The notes under the pieces: model-generated
Databases searched by the model: none
Told to the model about the DNA's origin: nothing
The model's input: the letters and a program-made list of their open reading frames with translations, nothing else
Part shown: positions 1-5,485 of the stretch, one piece after another
Layout: each line of letters opens with the position of its first letter
Position numbering within the stretch: position 1 is the first letter of the stretch
Assembly: GCA_947598455.1 (NCBI GenBank)
Contig: CANQFI010000094.1
Coordinates: 1 to 5,800, forward strand
Origin: an uncultured Bacilli bacterium
GTDB taxonomy: Bacteria; Bacillota_I; Bacilli_A; RF39; UBA660
DNA length: 5,800 nt
Reading direction: 5' to 3'
Translations under genes and position numbers: made by a program

Positions 1-13
1 ATTTATCATACAT
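1..13 (-). CDS. 5' end of an unidentified leftward gene, cut by the window edge
   Basis: Only the first four codons are visible, reading M-Y-D-K on the minus strand from the ATG at 13-11. A clear AGGAG Shine-Dalgarno lies at 25-21, seven bases ahead of this ATG, and no other reason for it is apparent. The start follows the stop of the 379-aa gene by 38 bases with no GC-containing hairpin between, so it is probably the next gene of the same leftward operon. Nothing can be said about its product. Confidence 0.5.
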
Positions 14-51
14 AAAATCACTCCTAATATAACTTATGATTAATTTTAAAA

Positions 52-1191
52 TTAGTTATTAATAAATATTAAATTTTTATAATTAAATTCCCACTCACTA
101 TATTCGACTAATTTAACTTCTCCTTGATTTATATTATATTTATATAACGTATTATTTACCAGGTAATAAACATCATCTTTATTATAGTAAACTATTTGTT
201 TTATTTTATTATTAGAAACTCTTATCCTATCACTTTTATTCCAATAATATAAATAAAGTATATCATCGTCCACTACATAATTATAATTAGTTTTATATGT
301 AAAAGAAGTATTATTAGCTACTAAAGCTTTAATATTAATTTTTTCTTCTTCACCATTTTTATAAATAACACCATTTTTATTTTTAGAAGCTAAAATACGC
401 ATTTTTTTCTTATGAGGAGCTAATTCATATTCAATACCATTCTTTTTATCTACTAAATAAATAGATTTATCATTAATACCTAAAATATAACTATCATATG
501 AAATAGTATATTTTAAATTCCATGTATCTACTTTTAAATCATCTAAATTAATTATATATAATTTATTAAAATCATATTCTTGTTCATAATCTGGTACTAC
601 TAAGTAATTATTTATCTTCGTTGCTAAAGGTATGTCATAGATATCTTTATCAAATAATTTAATAAATTCTACATCTTCGCCATTTAAATAATTAAACCCT
701 TTATAATCCCAAATTAATATATTATTGTTAGTATTATATATTTTATAATTTTTATAATTAATATTTTTATCTGAAGGTTTATCATAATACTCATCTAGTT
801 CATTTTGTAAATCATCAGGTATTAAATAAAAGGAAATTTGTTGATCTTCATAACTACAAAGAGGCATTGTATTTATCTCATCACTTTCTATTTCTAAACA
901 CACATAACCATTTTGTTCATAGTTTTTTACATCAGTTATTAATTTCTTATCTTTTTGATAAGGAGTTTCACTTATAAAAGTATATTTCATACCATTATAA
1001 GTTATTTCATAATAATATATTTTCTCATTTTTATCATAATTTTCATTAATGGCATAATCGCCAACATTATATTCCAAACTATAAGATTTAGAACGTAACA
1101 ATGATATTATAAAAATTATTAGTGCTACTAAAGCAATTAAGATTAAAATTAGAACGATTTTAGCACTCTTTTTTAATCTATATTTTTTCAT
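52..1191 (-). CDS. Bitopic membrane protein with a beta-rich, propeller-like outer domain
   Basis: I do not recognise a named family. The 379-aa protein starts with a Lys/Arg-rich stretch (residues 2-11), followed by one long hydrophobic helix (about 12-32) and R33. This predicts an N-in, C-out topology, with residues 34-379 outside the cell. There is no lipobox or obvious signal-peptidase site, so the helix probably stays as an anchor. The outer part is rich in Tyr, Asn, Asp and Ile. From about 195 it shows recurring strand-turn-strand units (KLYIINLDD, SIYLVDKKNG, ILYLYYWNKS, VYYLVNNTLYKYN), which suggest beta-propeller blades of the DUF5050/TolB-like kind; that fold is an inference. Only two cysteines lie outside, C98 and C112, and they could form a disulfide. 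The start is supported by GGAGA at 1203-1199, seven bases upstream. The gene follows the PH-like gene by 14 bases and is surely co-transcribed with it. Confidence 0.85.
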   Translation of the reverse strand: MKKYRLKKSAKIVLILILIALVALIIFIISLLRSKSYSLEYNVGDYAINENYDKNEKIYYYEITYNGMKYTFISETPYQKDKKLITDVKNYEQNGYVCLEIESDEINTMPLCSYEDQQISFYLIPDDLQNELDEYYDKPSDKNINYKNYKIYNTNNNILIWDYKGFNYLNGEDVEFIKLFDKDIYDIPLATKINNYLVVPDYEQEYDFNKLYIINLDDLKVDTWNLKYTISYDSYILGINDKSIYLVDKKNGIEYELAPHKKKMRILASKNKNGVIYKNGEEEKINIKALVANNTSFTYKTNYNYVVDDDILYLYYWNKSDRIRVSNNKIKQIVYYNKDDVYYLVNNTLYKYNINQGEVKLVEYSEWEFNYKNLIFINN

Positions 1192-1205
1192 TTTTATATC
1201 TCCAA

Positions 1206-1658
1206 TTATTCTTCAGGTATCCTATTATAAATGCCGTATTTTTTCTTTTCATTCATCATATATTCCGTAATAGATGTTTCAACCTCTGGAAGACAATTCT
1301 TATCTAAATTTGTAATAACTACTACTTCTTTTACTGTATCAATAGTTATTTTTCCAAAAAGTAAACCTCTAAATACTTGCATATCATTATACAAATCTGG
1401 TGTAATAGAATTTAATGAATATCCATAAAGAACATGATCTTGTCCAATCAAGATTCTCTTATTTGTTAAACAAATAACACAAGTAGAAAAGACATCCAAC
1501 ATATCATCATTTTTTTGACCAGCAAACGTATAAATAGGTTCTTCTCCTGGATTTAAATGTTGTTCAACAACTTTAGCATGTTTTCTAAGCCTCCACCATG
1601 TAATAGTTCTTGGATATTTAGCTTTAAACATACATACTTGATCATAAACTTTTCCCAT
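1206..1658 (-). CDS. Small bacterial PH-like domain protein
   Basis: This 150-aa protein has no signal peptide or membrane helix. Residues about 28-137 follow the pattern of bacterial pleckstrin-homology-like domains (bPH_3, PF14470-like). A short helix leads to a conserved-looking 'L-x-P-G-E-E' (35-40), then the hallmark strand 'CLTNKRILI' (63-71), a loop and strand with 'YGYSLNSIT' (78-86), an 'RGLLFGKITI' turn (97-106), and a C-terminal helix. Such domains in Firmicutes are often small cytosolic or membrane-associated modules, and most have no assigned ligand. The family call rests on motif layout alone. The start is supported by GGTGA at 1670-1666, seven bases upstream and inside the preceding gene, with only three bases between the two genes, so translation is probably coupled. 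The N-terminal 'TITWWRLRKHAK' (18-29) is basic and aromatic and might touch a membrane or a partner. Confidence 0.85.
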   Translation of the reverse strand: MGKVYDQVCMFKAKYPRTITWWRLRKHAKVVEQHLNPGEEPIYTFAGQKNDDMLDVFSTCVICLTNKRILIGQDHVLYGYSLNSITPDLYNDMQVFRGLLFGKITIDTVKEVVVITNLDKNCLPEVETSITEYMMNEKKKYGIYNRIPEE

Positions 1659-1661
1659 TTT

Positions 1662-2168
1662 TTATTCACCAATTCCTTCTTCAAATATATTTAAATATTC
1701 ATTTTCAAAAGTAGTTATCGACAATATTTTATCATCTCTTACAGTCATAATATAATTACTACCCAACTCTTTAAATCTATCATCTATTTCATAAAATGCA
1801 ATTTCATTTTTATTAGAAAGTTTACTAGTTTCTAATAAATATATATTAATTCTTCTATAAAAAGCAATTTTATTTATAGTTTGTAAAAACTTACTATATG
1901 TATTTGATGAATTATCAATAACTGCAATTGTTCGTAACCTATCTTCTTTTAAATACGTTTTAAATTTACTATAGTTTATACTTTTATAATATTTTTTATT
2001 AACATCATATGTTCCTTCTACTTTCTCATAAACATATTCTTCATTTACTATAATATCTTCTTTTGTAGTTTTATTCTTATTTATAAAATAAATGTTAGAA
2101 ATAATTAGTAAAACGATTATTATTGTTAAGATAATACAAAGTATTTTACTTTTATTTGACTTCAACAC
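1662..2168 (-). CDS. Membrane-anchored thioredoxin-like fold protein lacking the CxxC motif
   Basis: No named family is certain. Numbered from the GTG at 2168-2166, the 168-aa protein has a basic N-terminus, one hydrophobic helix (about 8-29) and an outer domain. Residues about 80-165 read like a thioredoxin fold: a strand TIAVIDNSS, a helix KFLQTINKIAF, a strand NIYLLETSKL, then GSNYIMTVRDDKIL and a final helix YLNIFEEG. In related folds these positions carry C-x-x-C before the helix and a cis-proline after the Gly-Ser/Thr. Here they are S-N-T-Y (88-91) and G-S-N (136-138), so redox activity is not expected. An in-frame GTG at 2177 exists, but it directly abuts the Shine-Dalgarno AGAGG (2182-2178). 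The GTG at 2168 is nine bases downstream of it, a normal distance, and TTG at 2165 is also possible. The gene lies three bases before the PH-like gene. The fold assignment is inference. Confidence 0.8.
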   Translation of the reverse strand: MLKSNKSKILCIILTIIIVLLIISNIYFINKNKTTKEDIIVNEEYVYEKVEGTYDVNKKYYKSINYSKFKTYLKEDRLRTIAVIDNSSNTYSKFLQTINKIAFYRRINIYLLETSKLSNKNEIAFYEIDDRFKELGSNYIMTVRDDKILSITTFENEYLNIFEEGIGE

Positions 2169-2194
2169 CTTAACCACCCTCTACTTATGTTTAT

Positions 2195-2221
2195 TTTATA
2201 ATGATTTCCTTTTTATTGCAA
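2195..2221 (-). promoter_or_regulatory. Weak candidate promoter for the downstream leftward genes
   Basis: On the minus strand, TTGCAA (2221-2216) is followed 15 bases later by TATAAA (2200-2195), ahead of the gene that starts at 2168. The -35 element sits at the centre of the perfect palindrome at 2205-2232. The spacing is short and both elements are imperfect in an AT-rich background, so this is only a candidate. If real, it would let the three downstream genes be expressed independently of the 429-aa gene, with the palindrome placed as an operator. Confidence 0.25.
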
Positions 2222-2232
2222 TAAAAAGGAAA
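2205..2232. repeat. Perfect 28-bp palindrome between two leftward genes
   Basis: Bases 2205-2218 (TTTCCTTTTTATTG) are the exact reverse complement of 2219-2232, with the symmetry centre between 2218 and 2219. The right end shares GGAAA with one arm of the terminator hairpin at 2228-2248, and on the minus strand it also contains that terminator's T-tract. The two hairpins therefore cannot form together. It could be an operator, a read-through controlling hairpin, or an RNA-processing site. Confidence 0.75.
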
Positions 2233-2248
2233 CTATTATCTAGTTTCC
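2219..2248 (-). terminator. Intrinsic terminator after the 429-aa gene
   Basis: On the minus strand, GGAAACTA (2248-2241) pairs perfectly with TAGTTTCC (2235-2228) around a five-base loop (2240-2236), and TTTTTATT (2227-2220) follows. The left arm overlaps the last codons and the TAG stop of the 429-aa gene (stop at 2242-2240). This is a standard Rho-independent arrangement, although the eight-pair stem is modest, so termination may be incomplete. Confidence 0.7.
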
Positions 2249-3529
2249 CATCGTAAGTATTATAATTGCAATACCTATGCCTATTCCACAAATTAAACCA
2301 ACTAATGCTATCAAAATAGAAGATATTGTAAAACCACCACTATCTTTTTCAGATTCAATAGTTAATTTAACATCATCTTTATCTTTAGTATCTTTCTTCT
2401 TACTCTTCTCTATTACATCTTTATGATCTTTTGGATTAATAGGGTATTTTTTCTGAATTAAATCTAACTTTGTAGTAACCCTAACATTAAGGCTTTGTGT
2501 TGCCATTGTTCTTTCAACTTTATTTGCTCTTTGACTCTTTTCTTTCTTAGCCTCCATTTCTTCATAGCTTTTGGCAACTTTTTCTAAATTATTTAGAATT
2601 AAATCTTCTAAAGATGAAGCATGTGTAATATCTGTATTATTATAAATTATTCTTCCAATAGCATCTGTATATAATTTTTTAGCATCAGTAATAGCTTCTG
2701 TTAACTTATTTATATCTTTTTGATACTTCTTAAATAAAACTTCTAATAAAGCATTACGATCAATATATTTATTATTTAAAACATATTCATTTTCCCCTAT
2801 TAAATTATCTTTATTTAGATTATTAGATATTGAAATAGGAGCAAAATAAGCATCAAACCAAAATGGTTTTCCATTATCATTAACTTTACTTATTAAATAA
2901 TAATCAAATCCACGATACCTTTTGCCTATAATATAATCAAATAAAATCATTCTTAAATAATTTTTTCTAATTGCTTTACCCAATCTAGTATCAATAGTTT
3001 TTCCTAATTGTAGCTCAATTGTTTTATTTAAAGAATATATACCTAAATCTATTATATCTTCAATTTGTTCATGATCAGTAATACAACTTTCCTTAGAACC
3101 CGTTGGATATTTAAATATTTTATCTACCCATATAGCTTCTTCTGCATCGACTTCTTTAGCATTAATTGCATTAACTATCATATTAATAGCAGCAGTTCCT
3201 GAAATACGAGTTTCAATATCTTTACTATAATTTAACGTTGTAAATATACCAACTACTTTATCATCAGTGACAATTCTTCTAGACTCTTCATGATCAATAT
3301 CAAGTAATTCAGCAATATCTGCTTTAATTATTGCATAATCATCTATATACATTGTATCTGGATTCAAACTATTACTATTTAAAACTCCAAAAACAGTATT
3401 ATTCAATTGAACTAATTTTGAGCCATCTTTAAAACTATTGAACTCTTCAATAGTAATTGGTTCTTCCTTACGGATACCATTATCAAGAGATACAATATAG
3501 TATTGTTCATTTGTAAAGTCTTTATCCAT
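2240..3529 (-). CDS. Tail-anchored protein with a degenerate HipA/CtkA-like kinase fold
   Basis: The function is not known. The 429-aa protein has no N-terminal signal. It ends in a Lys/Glu-rich linker (about 322-397) and one Gly/Ile-rich helix (about 401-426), so residues 1-400 should be cytoplasmic and the C-terminus tail-anchored. Residues 60-97 (YIDDYAIIKADIAELLDIDHEESRRI then VVGIFTTLN) resemble the HipA/CtkA stretch in which an acidic residue leads into 'ASxIAxLLGI' and then 'GIISK'. Residues 191-236 (LRMILFDYIIG-KRYRG-FDYYLI, then FWFDAYFAPISIS) match the HipA-like 'FDxLIGNxDRHxxNxGxL...APxxDxGxSL' region. The catalytic N-x-D-R-H is replaced by K-R-Y-R-G, so it is probably a pseudokinase. 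This is motif-level inference without a search. A helical segment (about 255-345) follows. AAGGAG at 3543-3538, eight bases upstream, fixes the ATG. No HipB-like HTH gene lies next to it, so it is not a HipBA toxin pair. Confidence 0.85.
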   Translation of the reverse strand: MDKDFTNEQYYIVSLDNGIRKEEPITIEEFNSFKDGSKLVQLNNTVFGVLNSNSLNPDTMYIDDYAIIKADIAELLDIDHEESRRIVTDDKVVGIFTTLNYSKDIETRISGTAAINMIVNAINAKEVDAEEAIWVDKIFKYPTGSKESCITDHEQIEDIIDLGIYSLNKTIELQLGKTIDTRLGKAIRKNYLRMILFDYIIGKRYRGFDYYLISKVNDNGKPFWFDAYFAPISISNNLNKDNLIGENEYVLNNKYIDRNALLEVLFKKYQKDINKLTEAITDAKKLYTDAIGRIIYNNTDITHASSLEDLILNNLEKVAKSYEEMEAKKEKSQRANKVERTMATQSLNVRVTTKLDLIQKKYPINPKDHKDVIEKSKKKDTKDKDDVKLTIESEKDSGGFTISSILIALVGLICGIGIGIAIIILTMGN

Positions 3530-3557
3530 AATACTTGCTCCTTAGTCTTATAATAAA

Positions 3558-3566
3558 ATTATAGCA
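3558..3566 (-). promoter_or_regulatory. Extended -10 promoter of the 429-aa gene
   Basis: The minus strand reads TGCTATAAT at 3566-3558, a perfect -10 with the TGn extension, 28 bases ahead of the ATG. No good -35 lies 16-18 bases upstream. A TTGACA exists at 3602-3597 but is 33 bases from this -10, too far to pair with it. Transcription would start near 3551, giving a leader of about 20 bases that includes the AAGGAG site. Confidence 0.6.
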
Positions 3567-3675
3567 AACATTTCCAAAATATGATAGATAAAAATATGTC
3601 AAAAAAACATTTTGCCTCTATATAAATAACCATTTTTTATTATAACTCCTTACTTATTTTTAGAATGTTATATTT

Positions 3676-3703
3676 TTGTAAAGTTTTTACACGTTAATAT
3701 AAT
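3676..3703 (+). promoter_or_regulatory. Candidate distal promoter of deoD-add
   Basis: TTGTAA (3676-3681) is followed after 16 bases by TATAAT (3698-3703). The inverted repeat TGTAAA-gtt-TTTACA (3677-3691) overlaps its -35 and spacer, which is where a repressor would bind. Transcription from here would give a leader of about 80 bases containing the second inverted repeat as an RNA hairpin. It is a candidate only, because AT-rich sequence yields such matches often. Confidence 0.35.
3677..3691. repeat. Short inverted repeat, possible operator upstream of deoD
   Basis: TGTAAA (3677-3682) and TTTACA (3686-3691) form a perfect six-base inverted repeat with a three-base spacer. It resembles a dimeric repressor site. 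It is one base longer than a CcpA cre site and lacks the central CG, so I do not call it cre. TGTAAA-type hexamers also occur inside nearby genes, so the symmetric arrangement is the evidence rather than the hexamer itself. Confidence 0.4.
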
Positions 3704-3714
3704 CAATAATTATA

Positions 3715-3749
3715 TGTAAATAAAATGCTAATTTTATTATTTATTTACA
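3715..3749. repeat. Inverted repeat with a nested hairpin just upstream of the deoD promoter
   Basis: TGTAAATAAA (3715-3724) is the exact reverse complement of TTTATTTACA (3740-3749), centres 25 bp apart. Inside it, AATAAAAT (3719-3726) and ATTTTATT (3731-3738) form an alternative stem around a GCTA loop. The outer arms carry the same TGTAAA/TTTACA half-sites as the repeat at 3677-3691, and the element covers the -35 position of the proximal promoter. It may be an operator for a nucleoside-responsive repressor; that role is inferred from position only. Confidence 0.45.
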
Positions 3750-3755
3750 CATTTA

Positions 3756-3764
3756 TGATATAAT
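3756..3764 (+). promoter_or_regulatory. Extended -10 promoter of deoD-add
   Basis: TGATATAAT is a perfect -10 (TATAAT at 3759-3764) with the TGn extension. It lies 25 bases before the deoD ATG, so transcription would start near 3771 with a leader of about 19 bases holding the AAAGAGG ribosome site (3777-3783). There is no recognisable -35, as is common for extended -10 promoters. Confidence 0.6.
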
Positions 3765-3789
3765 TAACAATATAGAAAAGAGGTATTTT

Positions 3790-4503
3790 ATGTCTACTCC
3801 CCACATAGAAAGTAATAAAGAAGATATTGCAAAAGTAGTATTAATGCCAGGTGATCCTTTAAGAGCTAAATACATTGCTGATAATTATTTACAAAATGTC
3901 AAATTAGTAAATGATGTTCGAAATATCTTAGCTTATACAGGCACATATAAAGGAAGAAAAATAACCATTTTTGCATCAGGAATGGGTAATCCAAGTATCG
4001 GTATTTATTCATATGAATTATTTAAATTTTACGATGTTGATTATATAATTCGCATAGGTACAGCTGGTGCCTATACAAAATCACTAAATATTATGGATTT
4101 ATTAGTAGTAACTAACTGTTATTCTGCATCATCATATGCTAAAGAATTAAATGGTAGTAAAAGTTCTATTGCTAATGCTTCTAATGAGATAATTCAAACC
4201 ATAAAAGAAACAGCTTATACTTTAGAAAAAAATCTTAAATATGGTAGAGTTCATTGTTCAGATGCCTTCTATAATGAAAACATAAATATAAAAGAATTAG
4301 TTGAAGAATATGGATGCTTAGCAGTTGAAATGGAAACATTTGCTTTATTTAACAACGCAAAATTATTAAATAAAAATGCTGGTTGTATTTTAACAATATC
4401 TAATAGTTTAGTAACTAATGAAGAAACTACCAGTGAACAAAGAGAAAAAGGCCTTGATGACATGATTACTTTAGCATTGGAAAGTAGTATTAAATTAGTA
4501 TGA
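3790..4503 (+). CDS. deoD: Purine-nucleoside phosphorylase, DeoD type (hexameric family)
   Basis: This enzyme uses phosphate to split purine (deoxy)nucleosides into base and (deoxy)ribose 1-phosphate in the cytosol. The 237-aa length and collinear motifs match E. coli DeoD: TPHI (3-6), MPGDPLRAKYIA (19-30; phosphate-site Gly/Arg), NDVRNILAYTGTYKGR (41-56), GMGNPS (64-69), IIRIGTAGA (86-94; phosphate Arg88 and Thr91 for Ser), the base-site CSDAFY (156-161), and VEME (179-182; ribose site). One key residue differs. E. coli has S-D-H at the catalytic Asp204, whereas here it is S-N-S, with Asn205 encoded at 4402-4404. The partner arginine (Arg218, E. coli Arg217) is kept. Asn here is expected to favour inosine/guanosine over adenosine, which suits the adenosine deaminase encoded next. 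The start has AAAGAGG six bases upstream. The gene ends in TGA followed directly by in-frame TAA. Confidence 0.96.
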   Translation: MSTPHIESNKEDIAKVVLMPGDPLRAKYIADNYLQNVKLVNDVRNILAYTGTYKGRKITIFASGMGNPSIGIYSYELFKFYDVDYIIRIGTAGAYTKSLNIMDLLVVTNCYSASSYAKELNGSKSSIANASNEIIQTIKETAYTLEKNLKYGRVHCSDAFYNENINIKELVEEYGCLAVEMETFALFNNAKLLNKNAGCILTISNSLVTNEETTSEQREKGLDDMITLALESSIKLV

Positions 4504-5474
4504 TAAATTTTAAAAAAATTCCAAAAATAGAATTACATCTCCATTTAGATGGTTCTGTACCTTTAAACCTTTTATCTGATTATTTACAAAAAGATGCTAC
4601 AAACGATGCCAGAGCTAACGAAAAATGTCAAAATCTTGCTGAATACCTCACTAAATTTGACTTACCAATTCAATATTTAAAACAAAAAGAACATTTAAAA
4701 AAGGCCTCATTAGCATTAAGTAAAGATTTAGAAGAAGATGGTGTAATTTATGCTGAAGTCCGCTTTGCTCCTACTCTTCTATTGAGTGAAGAACTTGATT
4801 TAGATGAAGTAATTAAAACAATCCTTGAAGGGTTTAGTTTAGGTAATGTTAAAATAAATCTCATCCTTTGTATGATGCGTCATCACTCTTATGATGAAAA
4901 TCTTAAAGTAATTGATTTAGCTACCAAATACATAAATAAAGGTGTTTGTGCAATAGATCTAGCAGGTGATGAAGAACATTTTCCTACTAGTAATTTTAAA
5001 GAATTATTTACTATCGCAAAAGAAAGAAATATCCCCTATACTATTCATGCTGGTGAAGTAAATATTGAAAACAGCTTAGAAAGCGCTCTATCATTTACCC
5101 CATCAAGACTTGGTCATGGTATTCAATCTATCAAATATCCAGATATTCTAAAAAAAATAATAGATGAAAAAATTTTATTAGAAGTTTGTCCAACTAGTAA
5201 TATTCAAACTAACGTCATAGACAAGTATGAAAAACACCCTATAAATTTACTAAAAGATAAAGGTGTCTTAATATCAATTAATACAGATAACAGAACTGTT
5301 TCCAATATAACTTTATCTGAAGAATACGCTAAATTAAATAAATATTTTAATTTTACTACCAAAGATTTTTGCAAATTTAATTTAAATGCAATTAAGGCAT
5401 CCTTCCTATCCAACGAAGAAAAAGCAAAATTAACAAATATTATCTTAAAATATCAAAAAGAAGTATCTAACTAA
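4500..5474 (+). CDS. add: Adenosine deaminase
   Basis: The product hydrolytically deaminates adenosine and deoxyadenosine to inosine and deoxyinosine with a zinc ion in the cytosol. All signature motifs of the amidohydrolase ADA family are present in its 324 aa: ELHLHLDGS with zinc ligands H13 and H15, AEVRFAP (85-91), DLAGDE (153-158), HAGE with zinc ligand H183 and catalytic E186, RLGHG with H206, EVCPTSN (228-234), and INTDNR with zinc ligand D263. Asn264 replaces the second Asp of the mammalian and E. coli 'TDD'. The T-D-N-R form is, to my knowledge, usual in many Firmicute and actinobacterial members, so activity is expected. The ATG overlaps the deoD stop (ATGA, 4500-4503), and the only purine-rich site (GGAAAG, 4479-4484) is about 15 bases away, so translation probably depends on ribosomes finishing deoD. 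Together the two genes convert adenosine to hypoxanthine and sugar phosphate. Confidence 0.97.
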   Translation: MINFKKIPKIELHLHLDGSVPLNLLSDYLQKDATNDARANEKCQNLAEYLTKFDLPIQYLKQKEHLKKASLALSKDLEEDGVIYAEVRFAPTLLLSEELDLDEVIKTILEGFSLGNVKINLILCMMRHHSYDENLKVIDLATKYINKGVCAIDLAGDEEHFPTSNFKELFTIAKERNIPYTIHAGEVNIENSLESALSFTPSRLGHGIQSIKYPDILKKIIDEKILLEVCPTSNIQTNVIDKYEKHPINLLKDKGVLISINTDNRTVSNITLSEEYAKLNKYFNFTTKDFCKFNLNAIKASFLSNEEKAKLTNIILKYQKEVSN

Positions 5475-5485
5475 GATACTTTTTT
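5458..5485 (+). terminator. Intrinsic terminator of deoD-add, possibly bidirectional
   Basis: AAGTATCT (5461-5468) pairs perfectly with AGATACTT (5474-5481) around a five-base loop (5469-5473), and the T-run continues to 5485. Flanking A and T bases can extend the stem to about 5458/5484. The hairpin overlaps the last codons and stop of add. The other strand also reads a T-rich tract (CTTTTTG) after the stem, so it could stop leftward transcripts too. Confidence 0.8.

Noticed and set aside
1231..1428. Plus-strand ORF of 65 codons opposite the PH-like gene
   Set aside because: It lies wholly antisense to a well-supported gene, has no ribosome site or recognisable motif, and its low-complexity sequence is what reverse-strand shadows look like.
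2240..3529. HipBA toxin-antitoxin module
   Set aside because: Catalytic-loop residues are missing, there is a membrane anchor, and no small HTH (HipB-like) gene is adjacent.
2240..3529. EssB/YukC, the type VII secretion pseudokinase
   Set aside because: The membrane helix is at the extreme C-terminus with no outer domain, and no WXG100, EssC or other type VII genes are present.
3677..3691. CcpA cre site upstream of deoD
   Set aside because: The repeat is 15 bp rather than 14 and lacks the central CG.
4269..4463. Minus-strand ORF of 64 codons inside deoD
   Set aside because: It is antisense to an unmistakable deoD and shows no independent coding signal.
4501..4506. TGA followed by TAA at the end of deoD as a sign of genetic code 4
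   Set aside because: If TGA were Trp, deoD would gain only one residue, so this site is uninformative. All eight Trp codons in the window are TGG and no gene has internal TGA, which favours the standard code.
5289..5291. Asn264 in adenosine deaminase as an inactivating change
   Set aside because: The T-D-N-R form is, to my knowledge, common in bacterial Add proteins, and all zinc ligands and the catalytic Glu are present.
5204..5413. Minus-strand ORF of 69 codons inside add
   Set aside because: It is antisense to a clear adenosine deaminase, with no ribosome site or motif.
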